From the NCBI GenBank assembly GCA_905221605.1, contig CAJNDS010000990.1, forward strand, positions 505,235-569,234: a stretch of 64,000 bases of DNA. Reading direction: 5' to 3'. Both the position numbers and the translations under genes were made by a program. Origin of the DNA: Symbiodinium natans. Lineage: Eukaryota; Sar; Dinophyceae; Suessiales; Symbiodiniaceae. The notes below the pieces were generated by a model. It did not search any database. It was not told where the DNA came from and saw only the letters and a list, made by a program, of their open reading frames with translations. Below, piece after piece: positions 38,330 through 51,220 of the stretch (the first letter of the stretch is position 1; each line of letters begins with the position of its first letter).

Positions 38330-40129
38330 GTCACCTGTGGGTCATTGGCCTTCCCAGGAACTCTTGGAGTGATGAGATGGGTCGCTCTGTGGGACGCACC
38401 GCCATCAAAGTATGCAATGGCTAGTACCCCAAGGAGCTGCCCTGGAACTAACGGAAGCCAGAGACAGTCATGCCAGACTCCCAAAAGCTCAAATTGCAGT
38501 GGCAGGGGCGGAAGTTGTGCAGTTTGCTGGTACACCAGCTACGAAGATCTCGACGCTCAAAGGTTCAGTAGTGAATTGCTCTGGGACAGCCAGGTGGGTC
38601 CTTGGGGCACGACACACAACCCTTGCGTTTGAAAAAGCTGTGTACGATGCTACAATCGCCTTCAGCAATGATGGAGAGAGCTGTGTGCAATCAAGAGCCA
38701 CTCCGTACTGGACTAACAACACCATGTAAATCCAAAGCTTGGAAGCTAGAACACAAGTGTTGCGAACACCCACATCTGCACACCGCAGGGCCATAGGGTC
38801 TTTGAGTTGTCTGTCACATCTTCAAGCATCACCCTGCTCAGAGTCAACTTCTACGGAAGGAAGCCCAAGCTTCCCCACCACAGTGATCACGGTGGTTTGC
38901 ACCAGGGAGACGCTGTTGTTGATCATGTTGGTTTCCTTGGCTAACTCGCTTGACAGGTCTGACTTAGCCTTAGCGGCAAACAGCTCCCTTCTTCTGCTGC
39001 TGCTACGCCCTGTCACCACTACGGCCGGTGCTAATTGCCGCTCTAGCTAGCTGCTGTAGCGACGGCGCATGTTGGACAGATTCTGGGATCGGCACTGTCA
39101 CCAGCAATGGCTCTTGCTCTTGCTGCTGTTTTAGCTGCTGCTGCAGTTCTGTTTCTGCCGCTGCTGCTGTGGTTACTACTGCCACCACAACAGGAGGACG
39201 CACTTACCCTACTTCCTCCTGCTCATCCTCCTTCTCCTCTACAGGTAGACGACTCAACAATGGTGACCACCATTACCACTGAGCGGCATGCCTACCTCTT
39301 CCAAATCCAGTCCAAGTCATGAGATCATGCCAAGCGTAAAGAAGAACAAACGCAGCGAACCGTCCCACCGAGCATCAATCGAGGTCACCACTGGCTGCTG
39401 AAAGCTGACCTTCTGATGGCTTGCTGGAAAACAGCTCGACAAAACCAGAAAATCCAAACTACCCTTGTACTGAGTTGCTTCTCAGCTGTTCCGCCATGAC
39501 TCCTACTAAAAAACCGGCTCTCTCTCTCGCATGCCAAAAAGGCCCCAAAGTTCGGACCAGGCCACCACGAAGATGGTGCGCACTTCAAGTGTCGGGAAGT
39601 TGCTCCCAGGTGGTGGCTGCACCAGTATCATGATGGTTAGCCTCAGCTTTTGCCCCGCGCAACAAGGCCCTAGAAGGCCCGAGCTTCGGAGCGCAATTCA
39701 GACTGCAAGGAAGCGGCTGACTGCCCAGCCCAACCAGGTTGGCGGCGCTGAAGTTGTAGCGGGTCCTGCCATGGCAGCGACACATGCAGACTTTGTCCAG
39801 ACCTCGGTCATCTGGGATCAGGGGCATGGGCATGGTCCTTTCAAGGAGATTCTCAGTGTAGTTCTCCGCAGCCACGAGGGCCAAAAGCTGCGGGAAAGGA
39901 CCGATGCGAAGCCCCAGGCTGGAAGCCTGCATGCCGGGCTTTCCATTGGTTTAGGGTTTAGGGTTTAGGGGTGTGCTCATGAAAAAGCAACTGAAAACAA
40001 CCGACTGTACAAGATCGCCGTCGATTGACCCTTCCATTACCCTGCAAGAACATGGAAGCCGCCATCGGAGATGAACGTCTGCGTTTAATCGTCCTGTTAA
40101 GGCCAGGGCCTCGGGCCTCCTCGATCAAT
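38330..40129. other. Spacer with uncertain coding potential
   Basis: Between 38410 and 39020 both strands carry moderately protein-like frames (for example minus strand ELFAAKAKSDLSSELAKETN near 38920-38985), but no start or splice pair can be chosen. CTG/GCT-rich stretch 39000-39200. Short TTTAGGG island 39949-39968. Confidence 0.35.
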
Positions 40130-40348
40130 TAGGGTTTAGAGCTTAGGGCTTAGGATCTAGGGTTTAGGGTTTGGGTTCAGGGTTTAGGGTTTAGGGTTTA
40201 GGGTTTAGGGTTTAGGGTTTAGGGTTTAGGGTTTAGGGTTTAGGGTTTAGGGTTTAGGGTAGGGTTTAGGGTTTAGGGTTTTAGGGTTTAGGGTTTAGGG
40301 TTTAGGGTTTAGGGTTTAGGGTTTAGGGTTTAGGTTTAGGGTTTAGGG
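40130..40348. repeat. TTTAGGG array, ~28 units
   Basis: Nearly pure from 40165 on, with phase slips (GGGTAGGG, TTTTAGGG) at about 40255-40285. Confidence 0.95.
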
Positions 40349-41240
40349 CCCTTGCACCGAGCGTCTTCGATGATTGGAGTAAACTGGGGACTCGGCCTCC
40401 AGACCACGCGGTGCTGAGATGACAAACTCCGCCGAAGACGACGCGTCGGCTAAGAGGAGTGTCGGTATGCCAGCCGACTCCAAGCGGACATCCAGAACGC
40501 CTGCGCCAGTGTATAAGTTGAGGGGCAAATAGTGCCAAGTGGATGCAGAACTAAACCCCAAGGCAGCTAGACCACCTTGCCTACCACCACATCCAAGATG
40601 TAGTCTTGCGGCAAGGTTTGTCCTGGGCGGGTCAGCCGGTAATGCTTTCTGCTTCTAGATTCAATCTACTGCAGGACGATGTCTGGCAAAGGGATATTCG
40701 GATGCGACGGGATTCTGACGGCGATTGGATTTCAAGCGAACGAGCCAGCCAAAGAGATGAAACATCTCAATCACAACGTGGTGCCAAATGTCAAAAGTCT
40801 ACGGGCTATGACCACACAAGGAAAGGTCCTAGTCTGAAGGGTGACAAGGTGGTTGCAGCAGATTGATGCATGGACCGTCACCAAGTCTGCAGCTCCCCAA
40901 CAGTTGAGAGTTTAGGATTTCAGGGTTTAGGGTTTGGGGCTTGCGCTACGAAAACTGGAGCCAAAGCTTTCTTGAGGTGGCTGCCAGACTCTAAGTCTGT
41001 GCGTCATAATCCCTTCCATGTTGAACACACCACATCCCCTGATACCACATATATCCCCCAACATATTTGGCAACTATAGGGAACATGTAATGGCGGGCGG
41101 TGGGGGGGTATGGTCAGTAGCACAAGGAGATTACCGCCCTTCAACAAACGTCTCACCCTGAGCCACGGTTCCCTGCTGTGGCGGTTCCACAACGAGCCGC
41201 ACCTGCCAAACAGCGGGCAACAGCCAATGAGTTTAGCACG
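40349..41240. other. Spacer, nothing certain
   Basis: Small TTTAGGG words near 40912-40940. No gene recognised. Confidence 0.4.
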
Positions 41241-41364
41241 TACTTGGAGGATCATGGGACTTCGTAAGTATGATTATCAGCGCCTGAAATGGGGCTATAA
41301 GTAACTACAAGTATGGTTACCCCAATAATAACCTCAGTTACTAAGTCCCATGATCCTGTAAGTA
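41241..41364. mobile_element. MITE family 2, copy 2 (124 bp, uninterrupted)
   Basis: Ends TACTTGGAGGATCATGGGAC and complement ATGATCCTGTAAGTA. Contains GTAAGTATGATT at about 41264-41275, the empty form of the family 1 insertion site seen at 27718. Confidence 0.85.
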
Positions 41365-41484
41365 GGGTTGGGCAAAGCCCGAATCTTTGAGTCTTACATT
41401 TCAGTTGCATGGCGGCACCCCAGATATCCTCTAGGACCCCAAAGCCTAAACCGGAAGACCATTGGGCTGAGGCTGAAAAGTGTG

Positions 41485-42140
41485 CCCTGTGGGGGTTTCC
41501 GAAAGTAGGGGACCCAATTTACTACCGTAAATAATGGGATCCTCAAAATCCTATTTTGAGGACCCCAAAATGAGGGGAACGTACTACCACGTACTACCAC
41601 GTACTACCACGCACTACCACGTACTACCACGTACTACCACGTACTCCCACGTACTACCACGCACTACCACATACTTCCACGTACTACCACGTACTACCAC
41701 GTACTACCACGTACTACCACGTACTACGAGAAGCAGAACTTAGCCTTTGCATCTCGGACAGCCACCCTTACATGCGGCTTACTAATTTTCCATTTTACTA
41801 ATTTGCTATTTTACTGTTTTCACTCCACATAGTAGTGTCGGGCCTTCCAGCCTAGCTGTAGTAAACTCCTTACCAGATATGCGTACTGTCGCGGCCGATG
41901 TTTGGGCTTGGCCGTCCGAGATGCAAAAACCAGTCCACATACTACCACGTACTACCCCATACTATCAAGTACTACCACGTACTACCACGTACTATCTCGG
42001 GCAGCCAACCGAACATCGGCCGCCAAGTTTTTTGCATCTCTGGCAGCCAACCCTGCATGTCGGCCAGCGTTTTTGCATGTCGGCCGAACGAATCCCCCCC
42101 AAAATAGGGTACCCCTATTTTAGGAAACCCCCTGTGAGGA
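41485..42140. mobile_element. ~650 bp inverted-repeat element carrying a decamer satellite
   Basis: CCCTGTGGGGGTTTCC at 41485-41500 and the complement at about 42122-42137 (GGAAACCCCCTGTGAGG region) extend into a shared AAAGTAGGGG / CCCCTATTTT pairing, about 27 bp with a few mismatches. Inside are two (GTACTACCAC)n blocks and three copies of a TTTGCATCTCGG...CATGTCGGCC phrase, one of them inverted. No transposase. Confidence 0.6.
41581..41727. repeat. (GTACTACCAC)n decamer array, ~14.7 units
   Basis: Units are nearly perfect, with a few single-base variants. A second shorter block lies at 41936-41995. Confidence 0.95.
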
Positions 42141-44514
42141 TCAAGGCCTGGCTGAAGCGACTCCGCGGCACTTCAGGTGGAAGGAAACCGGTCGCGTCCG
42201 GAAGTGGCTGGACCAAGATTTGAACCTCGGTTATGATGGCTTACGGCTTTGAATTAGAAGAAAAGTTTAACTGCACCTAGTAGCTTCCATCAATTGCCAG
42301 TACTACTGGAAACTGCAATGCAAACGACTGTACTTAGCGGTGTCCATGTTTCCTTCACTCTCGATCAAGATGCAGACCAAGCACACAAAACAATCCACTC
42401 CCACTTGCATCTCACAGTTGAGGTAATCGCCGAAGCTTCTTCAATTTCGAAATGAGCGTAGCCTACACCCTCATCTCCGCCTTATTAAGCCTTCTCATAG
42501 TCTCCCCACTTAACGCCTATTGGTCCCCTCTGTAAGGAGTTCAGACACTAGATCAAATCGGATCCTACGCCCCCTCCACTCCCCACCTTTCCCAAGACAG
42601 GAAGCAGGTTGGTCAACAGATGCAGTGGCAAAGGCGCTCTGCGTGACGGCACCCACCTCGATCCTGCATACAGGCTCCGGGGCAGATGAGATGGGCCCCT
42701 GAGTCAGGTCATACTTTACTACTCCGAAATGGAAGCCCCTACATAGTCCTTCCATCGGACCCTAGAGTTCCTGTATGGCCCTGACATAACCCGAAATCAG
42801 GCAGGGGCTAATGTGAATCGCATGGCTGCAGCATGCCGACAGAGGGGTGTTGAGCCACACAGGAGATGGGGAGCCGCAACAGCAGATCATGTAGGGTTTA
42901 GATGGGTTTAGGGTTTAGGATGAGGATTCGATTGCACCGGAGATTGTGTTGAGCTGAAAAGACGGACTTTGCTGAGCGTGTGGGGAGCCATGTACGTACG
43001 TTAACTTCTTGGGCAAATGCAAGTTTGACGCTGCTTGTGTGAATCCATACTGCACCTTCGACAAGTGTATGCAGCTGCGGTTGCAGCTTGTAGGCTGAAT
43101 GCGGAAGTAATATGGCTTGTTGGGTGTGCGTGCAGTAACTTATCAGTCTTATTCAGGTGTGACAAGGTACGGAGCCACGAGCCGAACCCACGAGGCGGAC
43201 ATGCTTGTGACCGGGTTTGTCTGAGGCCAAACAAGTGCGACCCGCTCTGAACCCTGTAGAACCCCCTTGCCATCCTGAAGAGGGCTTCAACCTCGGGCTC
43301 GGTGCACAGGTCGCGGACATCCTCCTTCACGCATACCGCATGGGAGGTTGACCAAATTGTGCTCCCTTTTTTCGGAGCCCTGAAGGGAACCCTAGTTTGC
43401 GGAGCGTGGCAGCTGTTTTCCCAACATGCAGAGCGACTAGCGTAACTTCTCATGAAGCTTGTCCAGCGGCACATTAAGCCTGAGAAAATTGACGGATACT
43501 CACAGCCGAGGAGCAGCATCCAAGACCAGCTGGTAATGGCGAACAAGAGGATCAAACCTGGATCACTGAACTTAAGGTCAAAGCAGGCCTGCACTTTGCC
43601 TATGCAGAGCTTTCGTGATTTACCTTGTACAAGTACAAGCAAGGGCGCATCAAGGCTGAAGATCAGCCAAGATTCACTGGGGTAAAGGCAGCCACGACGG
43701 GAACAAGCGTTTGGGAAACGTTCGCGACGGAAATATTCGTGGAGTTGTTCACGGTGGTGACGACAGTGCATATGGCCTGTCAACACAGCAGTACTTGCGA
43801 AGACTTCCAGATATATTTCACCCCATGCTCAACTTGACAGTGTCCTGGACACTGACGATGATGTTAGAGAGTCGATCGTTGGTGTCCGGCGCGGTCGATA
43901 ACCCGCTTTCTGACACCTGAAAGATGACGTGAGATTAGCTGAGTGGGCCCACAACGCACACTCTGAGACCAACAGCTGCCTCTCTTCGGAAGTTTCTGAG
44001 ACGCAGGATCAAAATCAGGCAGATTTGGAACTTGGACTAGTGTGCTCGCGAACAGTCATGAGCTGAAGCCCCTTTCTCTGCCACATACATTGAGCTTAGG
44101 TGTGGACTAGGCTGTCAGGCGAGAGCTAAGTCTTCCTCTGTTGTCCTACGCGCACTTCAATGTTGAGTCTTCATGACTCCACAGTTGCAAGACAAGCTGC
44201 AGTGGCAGTCACCACAGGGTCGCCAATGGCACTGCCTGCAGAGCTATTCCACCATTTCCAGACACGCTTCGCAACCCACTTTAGCAAGCTTGCGAACTGG
44301 GCCTCTACACAAATATCAGCTGCCATGATAAACGTAATGGCATCCAACGCAGAACCCTAAACCCTACCCTGAATCCCTAAACCCTAAACCCTAAACCCAA
44401 TCGCCTTGACACAGGACAGTCAGCAGCACCCGGCCTGTACAAATGACGGTGTACTGTGTGAAAGGCACGAGGCCAGTGATTCGAACCTTGGTAGTGCCCA
44501 AAATAAGGGACCCT
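42141..44514. other. Spacer; one long unassigned ORF
   Basis: Possible family 6 remnant at 42480-42555, short TTTAGGG words at 42893-42917, CCCTAAA island 44353-44400. A 261-codon minus-strand frame (43001-43786) has no recognisable domain and is not called. Confidence 0.4.
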
Positions 44515-44765
44515 AATTACTATAATATACTAAAATATACTATAATATACTGTAATATAATACAAATATTCTATAATATACTATAATATACCATAATATA
44601 CTAAAATATACTGTAATATACTATAGCAGCATAGCATACTATAATACACTATGATATACTATAATATACTATAATATACTATAATATACTATAATATACT
44701 ATAATATACTATAATATTCTGTAATATACTGTAATATTCTATAATATACTATAGTATACTAAAAA
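44515..44765. repeat. AT-rich (ATATACTATA)n array
   Basis: Units of 10-11 bp, TAATATACTA with variants (TAAAATATAC, TGTAATATAC), about 23 copies. Confidence 0.9.
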
Positions 44766-44879
44766 AACTGTGGTACCAAAGCGGTGAATGTGCTTCGCTG
44801 TGACAGTTTCTCAGCCCGAGACCTCGAGGAACTCTCGACTTCCCGTAAAGTCGAGAGGGTCGGTCTGCTGCATTGTGCC

Positions 44880-44956
44880 TTTTAGGGTTTTAGGGTTTTA
44901 GGGTTTCTAGGGTTTTAGGGTTTTAGGGGTTTTAGGGTTTTAGGGTTTTAGGGTTG
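44880..44956. repeat. (TTTTAGGG)n island: octamer variant
   Basis: Nine units of GGGTTTTA, one with CTAGGG, one with an extra G. This is the Chlamydomonas-type telomere unit inside a landscape of heptamers. Confidence 0.95.
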
Positions 44957-47349
44957 AGCTTGCCAAGCCGTTTCCGGAAAGAGTCAACTTTCAACAAACT
45001 TCCTACAAAGTCAAGTTGATGTAGGGACTCTGAACGCCTCGTCTGCTTGGCCACGGACGGTCAGTATATCAGGTGCTGCAGACCAGGTATGTGTTCACGC
45101 AAGGCCACGATGTACCGAAACACTAGGCAGCATGGGTCCATGAGCCCTTTGCATAAAGGAAATGGCACTTGAGATTCGACAACATCCCCTCATAGCGTAT
45201 GTTTGTAAGCTCCACACGGGGGCTGACACAAACATCCCTGCGCAAACAAGAACAATGAAAAGTTTTTTGCACGGTTTACCATTTTGCCCCAGCAAATCTA
45301 GGACTGATACCCGCCTCCTTGCATAGAAATCTGCCAAGAAACTGGAGCCAACTAGAACTCCGCAGGTCGTCGTCATTGGAACGCTCCAGGAGACCCGAAC
45401 CTCGCTTGATTTGACGGTCCCGCACTCTGCCTACGCAACTCCGCATCGATAACAAAGCAGAACTCTTTGTACAGCCCAGCGGCGGTGAGCGAAGTTACCG
45501 TGCTGCTGAACAAGCTCCTTGGGTTCGCGGGCTTGGCACCGCATGGCACTACCAGTAGCTACTGGCCTGGGATGCTTACTTCCTACTGCCGCATCAAACG
45601 GTTGAACGACGACGCCCAAGATGCAAAAGACCGTTCGCCTGGAAGAAAGGCGACGGCGCTTCTCTTACACGGTACGGCCTGAGCCACTAAGCCCCGCTGG
45701 CAGCATCGACGATTTGCATCGACATGCGCCGAGAAAGGGAGGCTCCATGGAAAGCGATAGAGATGGGGGGGAATATTTCTGCTAATCACGTTTCCCTGGC
45801 TTCCAGGGCGACCCTGAATTGTGGTTGGCGGCCTCGTCAGGTGAGGAGGAGCCTGCCGGCTCGGTGTGTGGCGCGGGCCCCGTTGCCGCCTGTCGGCCCC
45901 TCCTTTGAAACTGTCAAACCCGGGGCCTGTGATACTGGGGTTTGGGTATGAACCGCACAAATTTCAGGGATGTAAGGTGCGCCCTAACCCCTAAACCCCT
46001 AAACTCCAAACCCCTAAACCCCAAACCCTAAACCCTAAACCCTAGCAAAACCCTAAACCCAAAGCCCAGTTTTCTTCAAGAGCTCGTGCGTTAAAGCCAG
46101 GCCATCCCAACTTGGGAGCGACGGCTCCAGAGCGGCAAAAGAGGAATGGCATAAGGGGCTCCTTTTAGGGATACTGCAAGTATTAGGGTTCTAGAACAAG
46201 GTCCCTATTATTTTAGGATCTTGCAATTTCCTTTTTTTCCCCGCAAGGAATGTGTGGCTTGGTTTCCTGGCTAAAAAGCACCCGAGCTGCTGAGCCAACC
46301 CCTTGCGACCAAAGCATCAGAGTGCCGCTGGGTACGGGCGGCCAATAGATGAAGCTCCACTCGGTCCTGGTGCGGCAAACGAGGCATTTATTCCACGGCA
46401 AACCGTCCTTTGAAAAGAAGCCGGCCTTGGCGAAGGACGGCTGGGAGCCAGCTGCGTCTGCAGAAACCCTGCCTGTTCCAGACATGAAGTGGAACAATCA
46501 AGGGGTCTCCGGATGGCGAATGGCGGGAAGAAGCGACTGGTTGGCTGAATGACTGACCAAAGCAAGACAGAGTAGTCCAACGAAATTCCCTGACCCAACG
46601 TCCGTCAACGCAAAGCCAGAGAAGTTGGGAGGTTGCAGCTTTGAACGGACTCTGCAACCTCAAAGTCCACCCTGGAGTCCATGTTAGCTCGCCTCCATGA
46701 GCGCCATGTAGGGGCACCCCGTCAGCGGGCGGAGCAGGGATCCAAACTGGGCCATGAGCACTCGGGAGCTCAAGAGCTCCACCTGAAGGCGGTTTTCATA
46801 TCTACCCTGGGGATTAGAGCTTACTTACTGCTTTGCTGGTAGGGAACGAAGGCATTGGGTATAGGGATTATTATCATAGAGAACTCCGTCCCCCTTGAGT
46901 CGCGGGCTTGCATGTTCACTTGCGTGAGGCATAGGGCGGCGCAATCTTCCGCAGAGCCCTGAAGCAAGGCGAAGCGGGAGACGGAGAAGGATTTGCGGGA
47001 TCGAGTGAGTCGCTCTTCCGTTTGACTGCGTGTTTTCTGCTCTCCAGTTGAAACAATGATGTCGGGCGGACATGCATGGTGATGCGTCTTGCAGCTCCAT
47101 CGTGAGAAATGTAACAAACCCAAGCTGTTCTTGCGAGAAATAAGCCTACGAGGCCGCAATGCGGGCTAGGGGCGCAGTTGCAGATGCCAGGATCTTCGGG
47201 CGTTGCGCTTGGCAACAGCATTGGACACAAACTTAACCTGAGGTGCGCACAGCTCTGCAAACCTTTATCCTGCCTTGCCCGAGAGCTTTGCAGTACTAGT
47301 AAGCATGATTACGCCAAGGCCCTCACAACCCTAAACACTAAACCTGCAG
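44957..47349. repeat. Gene-poor spacer with CCCTAAA/CCCCTAAA island 45982-46060
   Basis: Island 45982-46060 mixes CCCCTAAA octamers with CCCTAAA heptamers. A minus-strand stretch at 46821-46930 (SFSVSRFALLQGSAEDCAAL, then CLTQVNMQARDSRGTEFSM) is weakly exon-like but unassigned. Confidence 0.5.
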
Positions 47350-47599
47350 AATGTACTCCACATCGGATGCATCAGCTGTGATTGCAAAGTGTGCAGAGTC
47401 AGCTATGCGTCGGTGCTCGATGGCTCACCCTCGGGCTTTCACAGAGGTCGCAACAATAAGCCCACCAGTTATACATTCAGTGCTTTGGAGACCCCAGACA
47501 GTGCCATCATCGGCAGAAGCCCGCATTCGGTGTTGCGTAAAAGTGCTGCCAGTGAGAGCTTGCGCGCAAATGGTCGGTTTTCTGCATCTGGCAGAAGAC
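47350..47599 (+). CDS. Candidate host exon, 250 bp
   Basis: Bounded by AACCTGCAG (ends 47349) and GAC|GTAAGC (GT at 47600). Two frames are open throughout; the better one reads SYASVLDGSPSGFHRGRNNK, then PTSYTFSALETPDSAIIGRS. No family recognised. Confidence 0.3.
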
Positions 47600-48259
47600 G
47601 TAAGCCCTTCTTCGTGATCATTGCGATCCTGAACATCTTAAACAAACCCTAAACCGTTACAATTTGTTACAATCCTTCAGCTTGAGCCACGTGGTGCTCG
47701 GATCCCCGAGCAATAGGTCCACCTCGAAGATGACTATGAGCCTGCCAGCTCTGAAACTCACAGCTGCAGGTTGGACTATTGTTGCGATCATTGCTGTGAT
47801 GATTATTACTCCTAGTTCTTGTCGCTATGAGAGTATATTGCTATTATAAATAGGACTATTGCATCAAATACAGAAGTCATCACGATCAGCATTATTCGCA
47901 GCATTGCACTCGCAGAGGGCAGTGGAGGGTGGCAACTGCAAGCACTCATGTATCAATACATTCTCCAGCTTCTATAGGTGTTTAAACTCTTGGGAGATGT
48001 ATGTAGAATCTTGAACCCATTCAATGAGTAGCGGACACGGCTCGACAGCTTGCAACTATCTTTCAAAAACTGCCTCTGGCCTTTCATAACCTTCCCTCTG
48101 GAATTTCATATAATATCGCTGCGGCAATGGTAGAAATGACTTCTGGGATTTCAACAATGGCGACTGGAATTTCTTGAACCGCTTCCGACCCATATTGGCC
48201 CAAAGCGGAAGACCTGAAGCCCCACTTACGAAGGCTGGCGAATGCAGCAAATCATGAAT
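47600..48259. other. Spacer, nothing recognised
   Basis: No gene or repeat recognised. Confidence 0.4.
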
Positions 48260-48371
48260 CTAGGTTCCTGAGTAGACCCTTGATAATAAGAGTACCCTTT
48301 TTGATACTATTGGGTTTAAATAAGGGGACCCTAAAACAAGAAGGGCAAAAGGGTACTACTCAGGAACCTAG
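48260..48371. mobile_element. MITE family 4, copy 2 (112 bp)
   Basis: CTAGGTTCCTGAGTAGACCC at the left; complement GGTACTACTCAGGAACCTAG at the right. Longer perfect end match than copy 1. Confidence 0.8.
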
Positions 48372-48545
48372 ATAGATCACAAACAAACCACTGGAGTCTG
48401 CAAGTTCTCCGGAGGTCTCTGCGCCGTCTTGGGGGCTGCACCTAGTTGGCGGCTCTGACGGTGAGATGAAGCCATTGGGGTCCAGGAAGGATGGTGCCTG
48501 GACCTGAAAAGAAGCTCAAACCTCCCCTCTCCGTACACGCTGACT

Positions 48546-48670
48546 GGGTTTAGGGTTTAGGGTTTAGGGTTTAGGGTTTAGGGTTTAGGGTTTAGGGTTT
48601 AGGGTTTAGGGTTTAGGGTTTAGGGTTTAGGGTTTAGGGTTTAGGGGTTTAGGGGTTTAGGGTTTAGGGA
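48546..48670. repeat. TTTAGGG array, ~17 units, ending in TTTAGGGG
   Basis: Pure heptamers to about 48640, then three TTTAGGGG octamers. Confidence 0.95.
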
Positions 48671-48758
48671 TTGTTGACAGATCCGGGACTCCTGGAGCAG
48701 TTCGAAGTCGCTACCATGCACTTGAACAGGTATTGCATCAGAATCGTCTGCAAGCCAC

Positions 48759-48869
48759 CCAGAGACTGCAAAACCCCTTCACTAAGGAATGCGCCGTAAA
48801 TCTTACCAGGGTTCCTATCATACTTTAAGGTATATTCCTTAATTGAGGGGTTTTGGGGTCTTTGGGCAG
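48759..48869. mobile_element. MITE family 3-like element, copy 3 (diverged)
   Basis: Left CAAAACCCCTTCACTAAGGA, right complementary (CCTTAATTGAGGGGTTTTGG). Shares the CCCCTTAATTAAGGAATA core with copies 1 and 2, with different outer ends. Confidence 0.6.
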
Positions 48870-50393
48870 CATGTGCTGGGTCAGCTGCGGCTGGCACCAA
48901 GTCCGTCCAGATAGCCTCCTCCGGCAACAAAGACAAGTGCTGGCAAACTCACACAGCCACGAAGGTCCCCACAATCAGAATGTTCGGTCCGCCAAACGTA
49001 ATTGGTGGTATTGCAATCCAACCCCTGAACATTGATGCATTTCCTGTAGTGGCCCAGGTAAATATCGGGAGTACATGTAGTACTAGGGAGAAGCCTGAAC
49101 CCTAAACCCTAGGGCCCTAGGGGTGCTCCTCAGTCAATCCCCAAGGTGAGGCCAAGGGCGCGCCGTTCGTACAGAGCTCCCGGGCCGAGAAGACGTACGC
49201 CGTGTCCTGGCTACAAGTAGCATGGGCTTAGGGTTTGGGCTCCGGGTTCAGGGCTTTGGGAAGACTGATAATGATAATGGTACTGGTAGTAGTGGCAATT
49301 CTGAAATAACGCTCAAGAACAACTGCTGTGTAATAGTCGTTCTGGGTCTGCCAACGCAAGGCTCAGGGCTGGGGAATGCAGGAGTGTGAAAGCAGGCAGA
49401 ACATCTACGGGAACCTTTCAATGCGACCCGCCACTGGGCCCTAAATGTAGGTATTCCTAATCCCAGATCTTAAGGCCCAAGAAAACTATGAACCATGCAC
49501 AGCCTAAATCTAAAACCATTACCCCTGGACCCTGACAAGGCCTGGACCAGATTAGAAATGGTGCAGCTGGGACCGAGCCGTACGGCAAGGGAGCCGCAGG
49601 TAGCCGGCCTCGCAAAGAAAGTCAAGAAAGGGCTTAGGGTTCAATGTGATGCAGTTGTGAGTCGATTGACTTTAGGGTGTCGGGTGCATTATACAAGAGC
49701 TGTCTGTAAAGATTGTGAACTCTCACGATTTTCTGTGATGACGCTGCTCTCACACGCGGTAGCATGAGAATGGAAGATCGGTTTAGAAGTACGCATGAGC
49801 TCATCGCCACAGCAGCAAGAGTGGCAGCCAGCTTGAGAACAGCTTTCTGGGACTTGGCCTAAATTGCTGCTCCCCGAAAGGGGGGGAATGTATACAGGGA
49901 CCTATGGCATACAGGGACCCGTAATCTAAGGAACTGTTGGAACCCCCATCTGTCGTGAGTTCCGCACGCCAGTGTCCATGTTGAAGCACTCGTCTCCTTC
50001 CGGCCAACATTATCACGGGCTCAGGTCGAGATACACATCGAGGGCCAATCGGACAGTCCCGGTACGTCAGCTCGAACCGGTCAAACACGCAGTCCCCGGG
50101 TGACCTCGTGACACTGTGTGGGCCACACTCGACCCAGGCTTGACTAAACCCTAAACCCTGACAATGCTGAGACTATGAGTCCTCGGCACGAAGACCTAGT
50201 TATTCATTAGATGATCACTGTCATTGTGATTCTTCCCCATTAATCCTTCCCCCTAAACCCTTCTTACCCTTTAAATACTATGATTACGACGATTACCATT
50301 ATAGGTAGCCATTGGCAAACGCAACCCATGAGCCCCGGACCCGGCGATGAACCCCACGGTGATGCTGGTTGCAGTGCGGCTCGTGTTGCCTGG
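48870..50393. other. Gene-poor spacer
   Basis: CCCTAAACCCTAGGGCCCTA at 49100-49120 is a small inverted junction; degenerate words at 49226-49250 and 50144-50160. No gene recognised. Confidence 0.4.
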
Positions 50394-50478
50394 GTTTAGG
50401 GTTTGGGGCTTAGGGTTTAGAGTTTAGGGTTTAGGGCTTGGGGAGGCGCATCTTCCTACGCGGTTTAGGGTTTAGGGG
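50394..50478. repeat. Degenerate TTTAGGG island
   Basis: Two blocks with CTTAGGG and GTTTAGAG variants. Confidence 0.85.
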
Positions 50479-51220
50479 TCCAGCATTGTCCAAGGACCTT
50501 CTTCCATTGGAAGAACATTTGCCAAATCACGAAGCCCCGAGTCAGCTTTCGCGGCATCGTTCCTCCAACCCACTGTTAGATGCCCAGCAGCGGATCAGCA
50601 ATGGAGGCGATGCCGGCCGCAAACAATTGCCTGAACGCTGGTAGCACAGGCAAAACGCAATCTTGACTCGTTGCTGATCCAGGCAGGTTTTACCTAAACC
50701 CTAAACCCGCTAGGATTGAGTGCTACACTTTCCTTGCGCCACGCTCTATTCCACAGTTTAGCTGTGCCGCCGAAGTATGGGTCTTCCAACCTTACAGCGC
50801 CTTGCTCTGCAATACCTGCAATCACTCTCATCACAATTCCCTCCTGACAACCGCCGTTTTCTACAATGTCAACCGCATTGTGGAATTGGAGGCCTGCATG
50901 AACCTCCACAGCTTCAGGCGACAATAGCTCAATCCTCACAATTTGGCTGAGGTGGGAGCCAGCGTAAGCCGTGCGGAAGGCTGGGAAGGCAAACCAATCA
51001 CTGCTCGCCGGGGGCGACGTACAGGTCCTTTCAATGTTATCAACATCCTTTGGGGATCTTTCGGGTTTAGGGCAGTTTAGGGTTTAGGGCCGTTTAGGGT
51101 TTGGGCTCGGTCTCTTCCCTCCTTGCTTCAGAGGTTTGGTAAGAGGGTGGGAAGCTGCCGTTGCGCAGGCTTCCACCTCTGTCCATGTTGCGCCGCTGGC
51201 CAACGTCAAGGACACAACAG
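50479..51220. other. Spacer, nothing certain
   Basis: CCCTAAACCC at 50696-50708 and TTTAGGG words at 51064-51110. No gene recognised. Confidence 0.4.

Noticed and set aside
42195-42235. tRNA-like T-arm (minus strand CCGAGGTTCAAATCTTGG)
   Set aside because: No matching acceptor, D-arm or anticodon stem; at best a tRNA-derived relic. The same applies to GGTTCGAATC at 44487.
43001-43786. 261-codon minus-strand ORF
   Set aside because: Longest ORF in the gene-poor part, but no recognisable domain, mixed hydrophobic/Cys text without pattern, and competing frames on the other strand.
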